In this document: piece after piece, positions 25,601 to 38,500 of the stretch | Position numbering within the stretch: position 1 is the stretch's first letter | How the letters are laid out: each line of letters opens with the position of its first letter | Program-made: the position numbers and the translations under genes | The notes under the pieces: model-generated | What the model saw: only the letters and a program-made list of their open reading frames with translations | Databases searched by the model: none | Told to the model about the DNA's origin: nothing | Assembly (NCBI GenBank): GCA_028751875.1 | Contig: CM054140.1 | Span: 7,252,197 to 7,316,196 of the forward strand | DNA: 64,000 bases | Direction of reading: 5' to 3' | Origin: Rapana venosa | Taxonomy: Eukaryota; Mollusca; Gastropoda; Neogastropoda; Muricidae

Positions 25601-28150
25601 ACACCATCACTGAAGCTGGAATGCGGGTACTTAAATGGGGGACGAGGTGGGAGGGGAAGGGGGCAGTCGCAAAACTTTCACCGTTGGTGACGTGAACCTC
25701 GGAGCTCTAGCTGAGGAATGGAGAAACTAAAAGAGGTCGTGTCTGTGTGTCAGCGTGCAGAAACGTCGACAGCACTACATCTTCTCTGCCACCCTGACCT
25801 TGGATCACGCGGGACCCCACAGACCTGTGAAGAAGAAACGCAAGAAGGAGACTAAGGACGCCAAGCAGAAACTGGGTATGGCTTCAAAGGTTTTTTTTTT
25901 GTGTGTTTTTTTTTTGCTGCCTTATCTTCTGGGACAGGATAGCTCAGTGGTCGGAGCACTCGCTTCTCCCCAGCCAAGTTAAGCAGCATCGAGCGTGGTT
26001 ACCAATTGGATGGGTGACTGTTTGCGCGCTTTGGTTTCAGTACAGTTCCCTCAGTTCACCCAGCTGTAAATGGGTACCTGCCCTCCTTAGGGTCAGGGAA
26101 GGTAAAGCAGCGAGGTAGAGGAGATGGGCGCTGCCCTCAATATGCTGACCCCTAAAGAAGCGAGGTCTCTGACGCCTTGCTCCCCTATGACCACATAGGT
26201 TATGGGACACCTTTACCTTTTACTTTATCTCCTGGTGACATTCCCATGTGGCTCATCTGAGTCTTCAGCCATCCCCAGATTTGTTATGTCGCATCGCCAG
26301 CGTAAGAAATTCACAGGGAGCTTTATCATTGTCAGGCAGCCATGGTGCCACCAGCCAGACAGGCCCTGCACCACTGTTGCTAGGTCACTTTGGTGGTGTT
26401 CTGTGAGCTGATATTCGCAGGACACCCACCTGCTAAGCCCCCAGCTGACGACAGAAATGGCTTAGTCGTGGAGCTTGACTTGAGTGGGAGGCGCAAGGCT
26501 TCAGTGTTGATTTGAGGCAGCTGCAATAGTATGGGTTTCGCAAACAAAGTTGATGTACTGGGTGCAAATAAAAAAAGATAAGCTGTGAACCCCATCAGGT
26601 GAATAAAAGAAATAATAAATAAAGGAAGTTTGTATCATTGAGCAGTGAGTGAGCTACCACAGTTGTGTGTGTATGTGAAAATTTGGTTATCATCAGTTTC
26701 ATTTAAAAACACAAATGTTATTCATTGCTGTAGAATTTGAGTTATTTTGAATCGACTCAAGAAGGAGGCAGAAGAACACCTTGCAGAGGAACAAGCTGGG
26801 TTCAGGGCAGGCAGGAGCACAATCGAACAGATTTTTAACTGCCACATCATGATGGAAAAACATCTTCAACATCAGAGAGACCTGTTCCACAACTTCATCG
26901 ACTTCAAGAAGGATTTTGACAGAGTATGGCACGAAGGCCTGTGGCAGGTCCTCAGAATGTTTGGCATTGAAGAAGGACTAGTGCAAACCATTCAAGCACT
27001 ATACAACACTGCAAGCAGTGCAGTCCTTCTGAACAATCAGGTCGGAGACTACTTCAAAACCACAGTTGGGGTCCGACAAGGATGCCTGTTATCTCCAGTC
27101 CTGTTCAATCTGTTCTTGGAAAACATCATGAGAGAGACCCTCCATGACTTCCACCCTACCATCTCCATTGGCGGCAGACCCCTCAACAACTTACGGTTTG
27201 CCGATGACATTGACCTCATGGGCGGAAGTAACACAGAGCTGCAAGATCTTACGACCAGACTTGAGAACAGAGCTGGAGCATATGGGATGGAGGTGAGCTC
27301 GGAGAAAAGTAAAGTACTTGTGAACAGCACAAGCAATGCCACCGCTAAAATTTACATGAACGGCCAACAACTGGAGGAGGTAGACGCTTTTAAATACCTC
27401 GGCGCTGCACTCACAAAGGACGGGCGATCGACGACAGAAATCAAAGTCAGAATAGCTATGGCAACATCTTCCATGACAAAACTCACCACCATATGGAAAA
27501 GTAAAGAGATCAGTTTCCCAATCAAACTAAAGCTCTACAAAGCCCTAATTCAGTCGATCCTGCTGTACGGAAGTGAAACCTGGACATTGACTGCTGAAAC
27601 AGCAAAGCGAATCCAGTCATTCGAAACAAAATGCCATAGAAAACTACTGGGCATATCCTGGAGAGAACGAAAGACCAACAAATTTGTCAAGAGTCAAATA
27701 ACACGGCTGGCAGGTCCACAGGAACCCCTTCTCACCATCGTCAAGAAGAAAAAGCTGACATGGTTCGGCCACGTCACCCGCCACAACACTCTGCCCAAAA
27801 CAGTACTGCAGGGAACACTCGAAGGTGGCAGAAGGAGGGGAAGACAGAACAAGTCATGGATGGACAACATCAGAGAATGGACCAGGATGAATGACTCGGC
27901 ACTACTGCGCAGAGCCGAGGACCGAGATGGATGGAGGAGGCTTACCACGGCATCGTCTTTCATGTCTCCCCCACGACCGCCAAGGTCACGGGTCTGATGA
28001 TGATGATGATGATGAGAATTTGAGCACCCCAAACTATTGATTGGTACTCTTTAAGTACTAGAACATATAGGAAACTATAAAGAAAAAGAAAACTCTCCCC
28101 CCCCCAACTTCTGCACACACACACACGCACCCACGCACTCAAGTATGCAT

Positions 28151-28241
<91 letters not shown>

Positions 28242-30510
28242 TTCTCTCTCTCTCTCACTCACTCACTAACTCGCTTACACACACACACACACCCTCCCTC
28301 ACTCTTCAAGTGGCAGTTGTAAATCCATTTTCACAGGAGGCTGTGAACACTGAAATACTGTTTTGTCAGAGATGAGCTGTGGTAGCTATTTGTGTTTTCT
28401 GTGAGTAAGTTTCAGTGGTAGCCAACAGGTAATGTATACTTAAAGGTAAAGGTGGTGGTAAAGATTTCCCATAACCTATGCGTTTGTTGGGGAGCGAGGT
28501 GTCAGAGACCTCAGCTTCTCCAGAGGCCAGCATATTGAGGGCAACACCCATCTCCTTGCTGTTTTACCTTCCCTGACCCTAAAGAGGGCAGGTACCCATT
28601 TACAGCTGGGTGAACTGGGGAACTGTACTGAAGCCAAGGCACGCAAACTGTCACCTATCCACTTGGCAACCATGCTCAATGCTGCTTAACCTTAGCTTGG
28701 GGAAAGCGAGTGCTCTGACCACTGAGCCACCCTGTCACCCTGTCACCCCAGCCCGTAAAGCAGCGAGGGAGAGGAGATGGGCGCCGCCCTCAATATGCTG
28801 GCCCCTAGAAAAGCTGAGGTCTCTGACGCCTCGCTCCTCAGCAGCAGCATTGGTTATGGGACACCTTGACCTTTTATGCATACTTACCACAAATCAAAAG
28901 CCAGAATGTGATACGTGAACCTTGTTGACGCTCTTGTGATGTGTTGTTGTTGTGGTGGTGGTGGCAACAGAGGAACTGGTGCAGGAGCTGGGTATCCAGG
29001 AGAAGCCCAAAGTGTTTGACCTGACCCACAAGGAGGTCACCTCCGACACGCTTACAGAAACCCGCATCAACTGCCCCCGCACTGAGAAGGTGAGCTGTGG
29101 TAGTCCATCAGTGTTAGCTGGGTGTACAGCAAGGACAGGGCCAGGACAGTTAAGGCCTCCACCTGCCGTACAAGTAAACTGTGAGGTTCTGGGGTCCATC
29201 CCCAACCTTACCCCTTTCTTTCCCTGTTTGACTAGAAAATCAAACTGAATGTCATAGTCCTTTGGATGAGACCATAAACTGAGGCCCTGTGTGGGAATGC
29301 AGGCAGAATGTCATGCACAGGCAGCATTAAAAATCTGTTCTGCCTTGTGGAAGAGTAGGCTGATGTTTCATGTCGCTAGATGTGGATGACAGAATTTCAA
29401 AAACGCATGCACACAGGTGTTATGTTTAGACACCATTCATGAGGTTGGAATGCAGCTACCTGAATAGGGGTGGGGTGGGGTGGGGTGGGGTGGGAGGGGA
29501 AAAATGCATATTCTGGGTTGACCTCCTGGATGTTAAGATGGGGAAAGTGCAACAACAACAACAACACTAGTAACAAAAGGAATTACTGCCTTTTTTTAGT
29601 TTTATTTACTGATTTAGCAACAAGACAAATGGCGTTTCTGAAAAGTTTTCTTTGTGTCAGGATTTGTCTATATATATTCATGTTTGTATTCTTTATTTTG
29701 CCCCATTTTGAATCTGCTAGTGGCTTGAAGCTTGTAGCAATGGGCCCAAGGTCTGAACAGCCAGTAAGGACCAGCCTGTGTGACAGTCACAAAGCAGCTA
29801 ACTGTGTCATTGAGGTGGAAGATTCGTCACGTACTCCTGTTTTCTTGTCACAACCCAGTTGCCGGGCCTATCCATAATGCACCATAACTATGAAACCAAC
29901 ACTTAATCATTCGGCAGAGCGCAGGGTCATCCTTGTTTTACAGCTATCGTTTACTTTCAGAGGCAGCTGGAACATTTTTAAACTGTCAGTTTGTCTGTCT
30001 CTGCTCTGTCTGTCTCTCTGTCAGTCTGTCTGCCTGCCTGCCTGCCTGCCTATATATCTATCTACCTATCTATCCATCTATCACAGTCACACACGCATGC
30101 ATGCGTGCGCGCACAGACACATTCATCCACATACCTACCCACTCACTCACTCAGACCTTCACTCACTTACTCACCCACTCACTCATCCACCCATCTTCCC
30201 TTCCTCTCACACATACTCTCTCACTCACAAACTAAAAAATCAAAATGGTAACCACCCACCCACCAACCCAGCCAATCAACTGACTTGAAAAAACCCCAAA
30301 CCCCACCCCCCATACCAAACCAAACGACGGCAATGACACTGATGTCTGTGTGACAGAACCTGTATCTTTTTTTTCCCTTTTCATTTATTTATTTATCTAT
30401 ATTTTCTTTTTTTCCAACATACCTGGGGAACCATTCGGAAGCTGGCCCAGGACAGACAGGAGTGGAGAACTTTTGTTGCTGCCCTACGTGCCAATAAGGC
30501 ACAAAGGCAT

Positions 30511-30551
<41 letters not shown>

Positions 30552-31348
30552 TTGAAGATGATGATGATGATGACGATGATGATGATTTTCTTTTCCAGGA
30601 CCTGTACCTGTACTACATCCTGAGGAAGTACGGGGGCCGGACGCTGGTGTTCTGCAACAGCAAAGACTGCATCCGGCGCCTGGTGTCCGTCTTCAGCCTG
30701 CTGGGCTGCAGCCCCTTCCCCCTGCACAGCGACATGCACCAGCGCCAGCGCCTCAAGAACCTGGATCGCTTCACGGGTCGGTGGTTCGACTCTCTCTCTG
30801 TCTGGGGGTAGGGAGTGGGGGGGTGGGGGTAGGGAGGGGGTGGTGGTGGTGGGGGGTGTGGGTGAGGATGGGGGGTAGGGTGGGGGTGGGTGAGGGTGGT
30901 GGTGGGAAGGGAGGGGGGGGGGGGGGGGTGTTGTGTTTGTGTGTGGTTTTTATTTTTATTTATTTATTTATTCTTTTATTTATTTATGCTTCTATTTTGT
31001 GGATAATGGAATAAGCACTCTTCTTTTTTTTATTTTACATCCAGTCCCCGTTTATGCAGTTTTGTAAATGTTGTCATCCATTCCCACCGGCACACAATGG
31101 CCTACTCTTCCAAAAAGCAGAACGGGTTTTAAATGGTGTGCAAGATGAAGTTGTGTGTGCGTTCACACACAGGACCTTGGATTATTGTCTCATCCAAAGG
31201 GAGGACTGGGGTTGGCACTGATGTTGACTCCAGAGGAAAAATTCTCTTGAACGAGAATCAAACCTGGGTCAGCAGATCATGGATGCAGTGCACAATGTTT
31301 GTGTGTGTGTTTGTGTTTGTGTGTGTGAGAGAGAGAGAGTGTGTGTGC

Positions 31349-31431
<83 letters not shown>

Positions 31432-31964
31432 TGTGTGTGTGTGGTGTGTGATTGTAGCATGGTTGGTGGTGTGGTGGTTTATGTGTGTGTGTGATTGTAG
31501 CATGGTTGGTGGTGTGGTGGTTTATGTGTGTGTGTGTGTGTGTGTGTGTGATTGTAGCATGGTTGGTGGTGTGGTGGTTTATGTGTGTGTGTGATTGTAG
31601 CATGGTTGGTGGTGTGGTGGTTTATGTGTGTGTGTGTGTGATTGTACATGGTTGGTGGTGTGGTGGTTTATGTGTGTGTGTGTGTGATTGTAGCATGGTT
31701 GGTGGTGTGGTGGTTATGTGTGTGTGATTGTAGCATGGTTGGTGGTGTGGTGTTTATGTGTGTGTGTGTGTGATTGTAGCATGGTTGGTGGTGTGGTGGT
31801 TTATGTGTGTGTGTGTGTGATAGTAGCATGGTTGGTGGTGTGGTGGTTTATGTGTGTGTGTGTGTGATTGTAGCATGGTTGGTGGTGTGGTGGTTTATGT
31901 GTGTGTGTGTGTGTGTGTATTGTAGCATGGTTGGTGGTGTGGTGGTTTATTTTGTTGTGTGTGT

Positions 31965-32001
<37 letters not shown>

Positions 32002-35000
32002 TTGTAGCATGGTTGGTGGTGTGGTGGTTTATGTGTGTGTGTGTGTGTGTGATTGTAGCATGGCTGGTGGTGTGGTGGTATGTGTGTCTGTTATAACCCA
32101 GCTTGAAGCAAAAGAACAAAACAGACAGACAGACTGACTGACTGAGATATGGTGTGCACACTGTGTTGTGTTGGTGTGGTCAGAGAGGGAGACCAGTGTC
32201 CTTCTGGCCTCTGACGTGGCTGCCCGAGGCCTGGACATCAAAGGTGTGGACCATGTCGTCCATTACCAGGTGCCCTTCACCGTCGAGGTCAGTTTTCTTT
32301 TGTCTCTGTGAGTAGAGGGGCGGGGGGTAGTGGAGATGGGGTGTGAGTATGTTGTGTGTTGTAGGTGTGAGTGTGTTTGTGTGTGTTGTGCGTATGTTTG
32401 TGAGTGTACAGTGTAGTGTAGTGTAGGGTTGGGTAATAATAATAATAATAATGTATGGAATTTATGTAGCGCTGAATCTTGTAAAGCAACAAATCAAAGC
32501 ACTCAGATGACAGGATTTTTTAAAATTATTGTTTAATATCGAGGATAATGGAATAAGCAGTTATGTGCTTTTTTACATCCAGTCCCCATGTGTATGCGGT
32601 TTTGTAAATTGTCATCTGTTCCCACCGGCACACAATGGCCTACTCTTAGGAAAAGCGGAACAGGATTTTAACATGTGTGCAAGATGTTCTGTGTGCGTTT
32701 GCACATGGGGCCTCGGTTTATAGTCTCATCCGAAGGATGGGTTGGGTTGGGTCGGGTAAGGTTAGTAGGGTAGTGTAGTGTAGCGGGGTGGGGTAGGGTG
32801 CTTTTGTGTGTGTGTGTGTGTGCATGCGCATTTTGAATTTGAGAGACTGTGTGTAGACATGTGTATGTGCTTCTGTGGCTACATTTCTGAATTAGCTGCA
32901 TTTGTGATGAATAAAGTGTTGAGGCGTGACCTTCTCAAGGGTCCAGCAGTTGGTTAAGTTTCTGCAGAGTGGATTTCTTGGACAGTGCAGTGCCGTGTGT
33001 AGGAATGTTTTAGATGCTTGTTGGGAAAGCAGAAAAGTGAAGCTGGAAGCTCGTTTTATGTCGAGCTATGTTGTATTTTGGGGGACGGGATAGCTCAGTG
33101 GTCGGAGCACTCGCTTTCCCCCAGCCAAGTTAAGCAGCGTCGAGCGTGGTTACCACTTGGATGGGTGACCGTTTGCGCGCCTTGGCTTCAGTACAGTTCC
33201 CCCAGTTCACCCAGCTGTAAATGGGCACCTGCCCTCTTTAGGGTCAGGGAAGGTAAAGCAGCGAGGGAGAGGAGATGGGCGCTGCCCTCAATATGCTGGC
33301 CCTAGAGAAGTGAGGTCTCTGACGCCTCGCTCCCCTACGACCTTATAGGTTATGGGACTCCTTTACTGTTACCTTTTATGTTGTATTTTATTGTGTTTTG
33401 TATTATGGTTTGTTTTATCGCATTGCCTTGTATTGTATCATTTTGTATTGTGGTGGGTTTTTATTTTATGGCATTGCATTCCATTGTATTATATTGTGTA
33501 TTGTGTGTGTGTGTGTTTTTAATTAATCACATTACATTGTATTGTATCGCATTGCCTTGTATTACATTGATTGCATCACATTGTATGGTATCTATTTATT
33601 TATTTATTATTTATTCTTTTATATCGAGGATAATGGTATCGTATCACACAACAATGTATTTATTTATATTTTATTTAATTCTTTTATATCGAGGATAATG
33701 GAATAAGCACTCATGTGCTTTTTTACATCCAGTCCCCGTGTGTATACGGTTTTGTAAATTTTGTCATCTGTTCCCACCGGCACACAATGGCCTACTCTTA
33801 ACAGGATTTAACGTGTGCGCAAGATGTTCTGCGTGCATTTGCACACAGGGCCTCTGTTTATAGTCTCATCCGAAGGACTTTAATGGAGAGTGGATTCTGT
33901 ACTGATGTTAACTCCAGAGGAAAATATCCCCTTGAACGGGAATCGAACCTGGGTTGTCAGATTGTATTGTATGGTATAGCACTGGCATTCCCGGCAGATA
34001 TCTCCTATGTAAAAAGCAAGCTTCCCCACATGCATCGCCACTCGTGTAACCCCACCCAATCTTCCCGCCCCCTCCTCCCCCCCCCTTCCAAATTTGTCCC
34101 AACCACATCCATGTTGGGCTGACATTGTCATCGTTGTTGTTGTTATGTTGTATTGTGCGTTGTGGTGTGTTGTTGTTGTTATGTTGTATTGTTTGTTGTG
34201 GTGTGTTGTGGTGTGCTGTTGTGGTGTGGTGTTGTTGTTGTTATGTTGCATTGTGTGTTGTGGTGTGCTGCAGAACTATGTGCACCGCAGTGGCCGAACG
34301 GCCAGAGCCAGCAGTGAAGGCATCAGTGTCGTGCTGGTCTCCCCTGACGAAATCGCCCTGCACAGAAACATCGTCAAGCTTAAGCAGGGTGAGTGAGTGA
34401 GTGTTTAGTGTGTGTGTGTGTGAGTGTGTGTATGTAGTGTGTGTGTGTGTGAGTAAGTGTGTGTGTGTGTATGTGTGTGTTTGTAATGTGTGTGGTGTGT
34501 GTGTGTGTTTGTAGTGTGTGTGTGTGTGTTTGTAGTGTGTGTGGTGTGTGTAGTGTGTGTGGTGTGTGTGTGGTGTGGTGTGGTGTGGTGTGTGTGTGCG
34601 TATGTGTGTGTGCACAGAAACATCATCAAGCTTAAGCAGAGTGAGTGAGTGAGTGAGTGTGTGTGTGTGGTGTGGTGTGGTGTGGTGTGTGTGTGTAATG
34701 TGTGTGAGTGTGTGCGTGCACAGAAACATCGTCAAGCTTCAGCAGAGTGAGTGAGAGAGTGAGTGTGTGTGTAAGTGTGTGTTAGTGCATGTGTGTGTGT
34801 GTTAGTGTGTGTAAGTGTGTGTGTGTTACTGTGTGTGTAAGTGTGTGTGTGTGTAATTGTGAGTGTGTTTTAGTGTTTGTGTGAGTGTGTGTATGTGTGT
34901 AGTGTGTGTGTGTGTGAGTGTGTGTGTTAGTATGTGTGTTAGTGTGTGAGTGTGTATGTGCATGTGTGTGTGTTAGTGTGTGTGTGTGTTAGTACACAGA

Positions 35001-35507
35001 AACATTGTCAAGCTTAAGCAGGGTGAGTGATGTCTTCCATCACTCACAGCACGCAAATCCAACACCATTCAGTCAAGAGTGCACAAGTACGTTAGTGCTG
35101 CCCTTCCTTTCCCCTAGTCCCAGTGTGTGGTCAGTGCCTGCTGGCCCCAGCTGGGCTGGTGTGGGAGGGAATGGACAGCAGCTGAAAGTGGGGGGAGCTG
35201 ACGTAGATCTGTGTGCACAGTTCCCCACAGAAACTGGTGACAGCGTGATCGGTAGTTATCGACTGATTGTGTTTGTTCTTAGCCTTCTCTGTGTGTGTGT
35301 GTGTGTGTGTTTGGTGGGGGAGCTGGGTGTGTGTGTGTAGGGGTGCGTGTGTGTGCGTGCTTGTGTGTGTGTAGTGTGTGTGTGTGAGTGTGTGCGTGCA
35401 TGCATGCTTGCATACAAATGTGAATCTTGTGGATTTGAAAATCAGTTGTGATTTATTACTAAAGGGACTGTAGTCCGAGAGTATGATGATTAATGTTTGT
35501 TGTTAGG

Positions 35508-35538
<31 letters not shown>

Positions 35539-38500
35539 CATCATCATTATCATTTCCCCTTTCAGGTCAGGATCTGGCGCTGTTCCCTGTGGACAACGAT
35601 GTCTTGAGGACGCTCAAGGCCCACGTGGCTCTGGCGAAGAAGATTGACACCGAGCAGCACAGGTCAGCAGCAGCAGCATCATCATCAGCATCAGCAGCAT
35701 CATCATCATCAATGTCATCGTTATCGTCATCATCGTCGTTATCGTCATCATCATCGTCATCATCATCATCATTGTCATTGTCTTCATCCTATCCAGCCTA
35801 GGATCATTTAGACTTTATGTATTTTTGTAGCCGTTTTATTCTTTTATTTTGAAGATAGTAGAATAAGCATCTTGTGCTTTTTAAAAAATTTTAACATCCA
35901 GTCCTTTTCTTTTCTTTTATTTCATGGATAATGGAATAAGCATTCTTGTCCTTTTTGTTTTTTACATCCAGTCCCCTTATGTATGCGGTTTTGTCAGTTT
36001 TGTCATCTGTTCCCTCTGGTACACAATGGCCTACTCTTTTTTGAAAAGCGGAACAAGTTTTAATGTGTGTGCAAGATGTTCTGTGTGCAGTCGCCCTCGG
36101 GACCTCGTGGTTAGAATGTCGCATATTGTACTCGTGATCAGGGTCAAACCCCATTTGAGGGGATTTTTCCTCTGGCGTTAACATCAGTGCCAACACCACT
36201 TCCCCCCCAAAGTCCTTTGGATGAGACTATAAACTGAGGCCCCATATGTGAACACACAGAGAACATCTCATGCACACATTAAAACCTGTTCCACATTTTG
36301 GAAGAGTAGGCCATTGTGTGCCAGTGGGTTGAACGTTTTCAATACAATCTTGATCGATGATATTGGAAAAAAAGCTGTCAAACTTTATGCATGTTTGTAT
36401 GCAATAATGGCAGACGTTATTTGAATGAACAATTCTGTTGGCACATTGTGCAGAAAATAGTTGTGTATTATGTTCCCTTCTTCACTCTGTGCTGAGCTTG
36501 TTTGTTTTCTAAGATAAGTCTTCAATTTTGTGCATGTGTGTGTGAATGGTGTGTGTGTGTGTTTTGCATCTGTGGGTGTGTGTGTGGGTGTTTTGCGACT
36601 GTGTGTGTGTGTGTGTGTTTTGTGTGTGTGTGCATGCGCATGCGTGCATGCATGCGTGCGTGTGTGTGTATGTGCATGTGTGTTTTGTATGTATGTGTCT
36701 GTGTGTATGAGTGTGTTTGTTTATTAATTTATTTATTTTTTATATTTTTAAAAATTCTTTTATATCGAGGATGATGGAATAAGCACTTAAGTGCTTTTTC
36801 ACATCCTGTCCCTATGCGTATGCGGTTTTGTAAATTCTGTCATCTGTTCCCACGGCACACAATGGCCTACTCTTATGAACAGTGTGTGTGTGTGTGTGCG
36901 CACATATGCATGCGTGCATGTGTGTGTGTGTGTGCAGGCTGAGGAAGGAGGAGGTGACCAGTAACTGGATGCAGAAAGCAGCGGCAGAAATGGACATAGA
37001 ACTGGACGACGATCTGTATCCTTGCCCAGGGCTGCAACGAAGATATAAAGCATCCAGCTTCAGGATCAATCACACTCACACACGCACGCACGCATGCATG
37101 CACACATGCATTCATACATACACACACAAACACACACGCTTTCACTCACTCACTCACATACACACACACATGATACATGTACACACACGCACATGTACAC
37201 ACACGCACACATTCAGCTGGTTTAACCAAATACCCACCCTCCCAACCACCCTGCCCGTCTCAGTTCTTTAGTAAATGCCAGGCATTCTTTACACCTTTTA
37301 AACATTTTATGCTACCTTTTTTTTTTCATTCATTGGACATTACTTTGATGTTAAGAAAGGGAGGGGGAAGGGAGGAGGCAAAATAGCCTTGTGGTTAGAG
37401 CTTCACATAGGGATCTGACAGAAACCGAGGCCCCGGGTTCAAACCTCTGGTATAGGGGGAGGGGGGGAAGGTAGGGAGCAGGCTGGGACAGCCTAGTGGC
37501 TAGACCCTTGCACTGGTGATCGGAGGATGGCCCAGGATCGAACCACCAAGGAGAAAACTGGAACCTGCGGCTTGTGTAACTGCCAGGTGCGCTGCTCCGA
37601 CCTCTCCGCCATTCAGCGTCTGGCACACCAGAGTGCCAGGACTTGTTGTTTTTGTTTGTTTGTTTGTTCCTCAGCCAGGACTTTGTTATGTTTGTTTGTT
37701 CCTCAGCCAGGACTTGTTGTTTTTGTTTGTTTGTTTGTTCCTCAGCCAGGACTTTGTTATGTTTGTTTGTTTGTTCCTCAGCCAGGACTTTGTTATGTTT
37801 GTTTGTTTGTTCCTCAGCCAGGACTTTGTTATGTTTGTTTGTTCCTCAGCCAGGACTTTGTTATGTTTGTTTGTTTGTTCCTCAGCCAGGACTTTGTTAT
37901 GTTTGTTTGTTTGTTCCTCAGCCAGGACTTTGTTATGTTTGTTTGTTTGTTCCTCAGCCAGGACTTTGTTATGTTTGTTTGTTTGTTCCTCAGCCAGGAC
38001 TTTGTTATTTTTGTTTGTTTGTCCCTCAGCCAGGACTTTGTTATGTTTGTTTGTTTGTCCCTCAGCCAGGACTTTGTTATGTTTGTTTGTTTGTTCCTCA
38101 GCCAGGACTTTGTTATGTTTGTTTGTTTGTTCCTCAGCCAGGACTTTGTTATGTTTGTTTGTTTGTTCCTCAGCGAGGACTTTGTTATGTTTGTTTGTTC
38201 CTCAGCCAGGACTTTGTTATGTTTGTTTGTTTGTTCCTCAGCCAGGACTTTGTTATGTTTGTTTGTTTGTTCCTCAGCCAGGTTTTGTTATGTTTGTTTG
38301 TTTGTTCCTCAGCCAGGACTTTGTTATGTTTGTTTGTTTGTTCCTCAGCCAGGTTTTGTTATTTCTGTTTGTTTGTTCCTCAGCCAGGACTTTGTTATGT
38401 TTGTTTGTTTGTTCCTCAGCCAGGTTTTGTTATTTCTGTTTGTTTGTTCCTCAGCCAGGACTTTGTTATGTTTGTTTGTTTGTTCCTCAGCCAGGACTTT

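Noticed and set aside
31133..32161. Long Cys/Val and Thr/His frames
   Set aside because: GT repeats and the 45-bp minisatellite.
35493..35801. Serine-rich 102-codon frame
   Set aside because: Exon 13 read through its donor into triplet repeats; the part before 35662 is already counted as DDX24.
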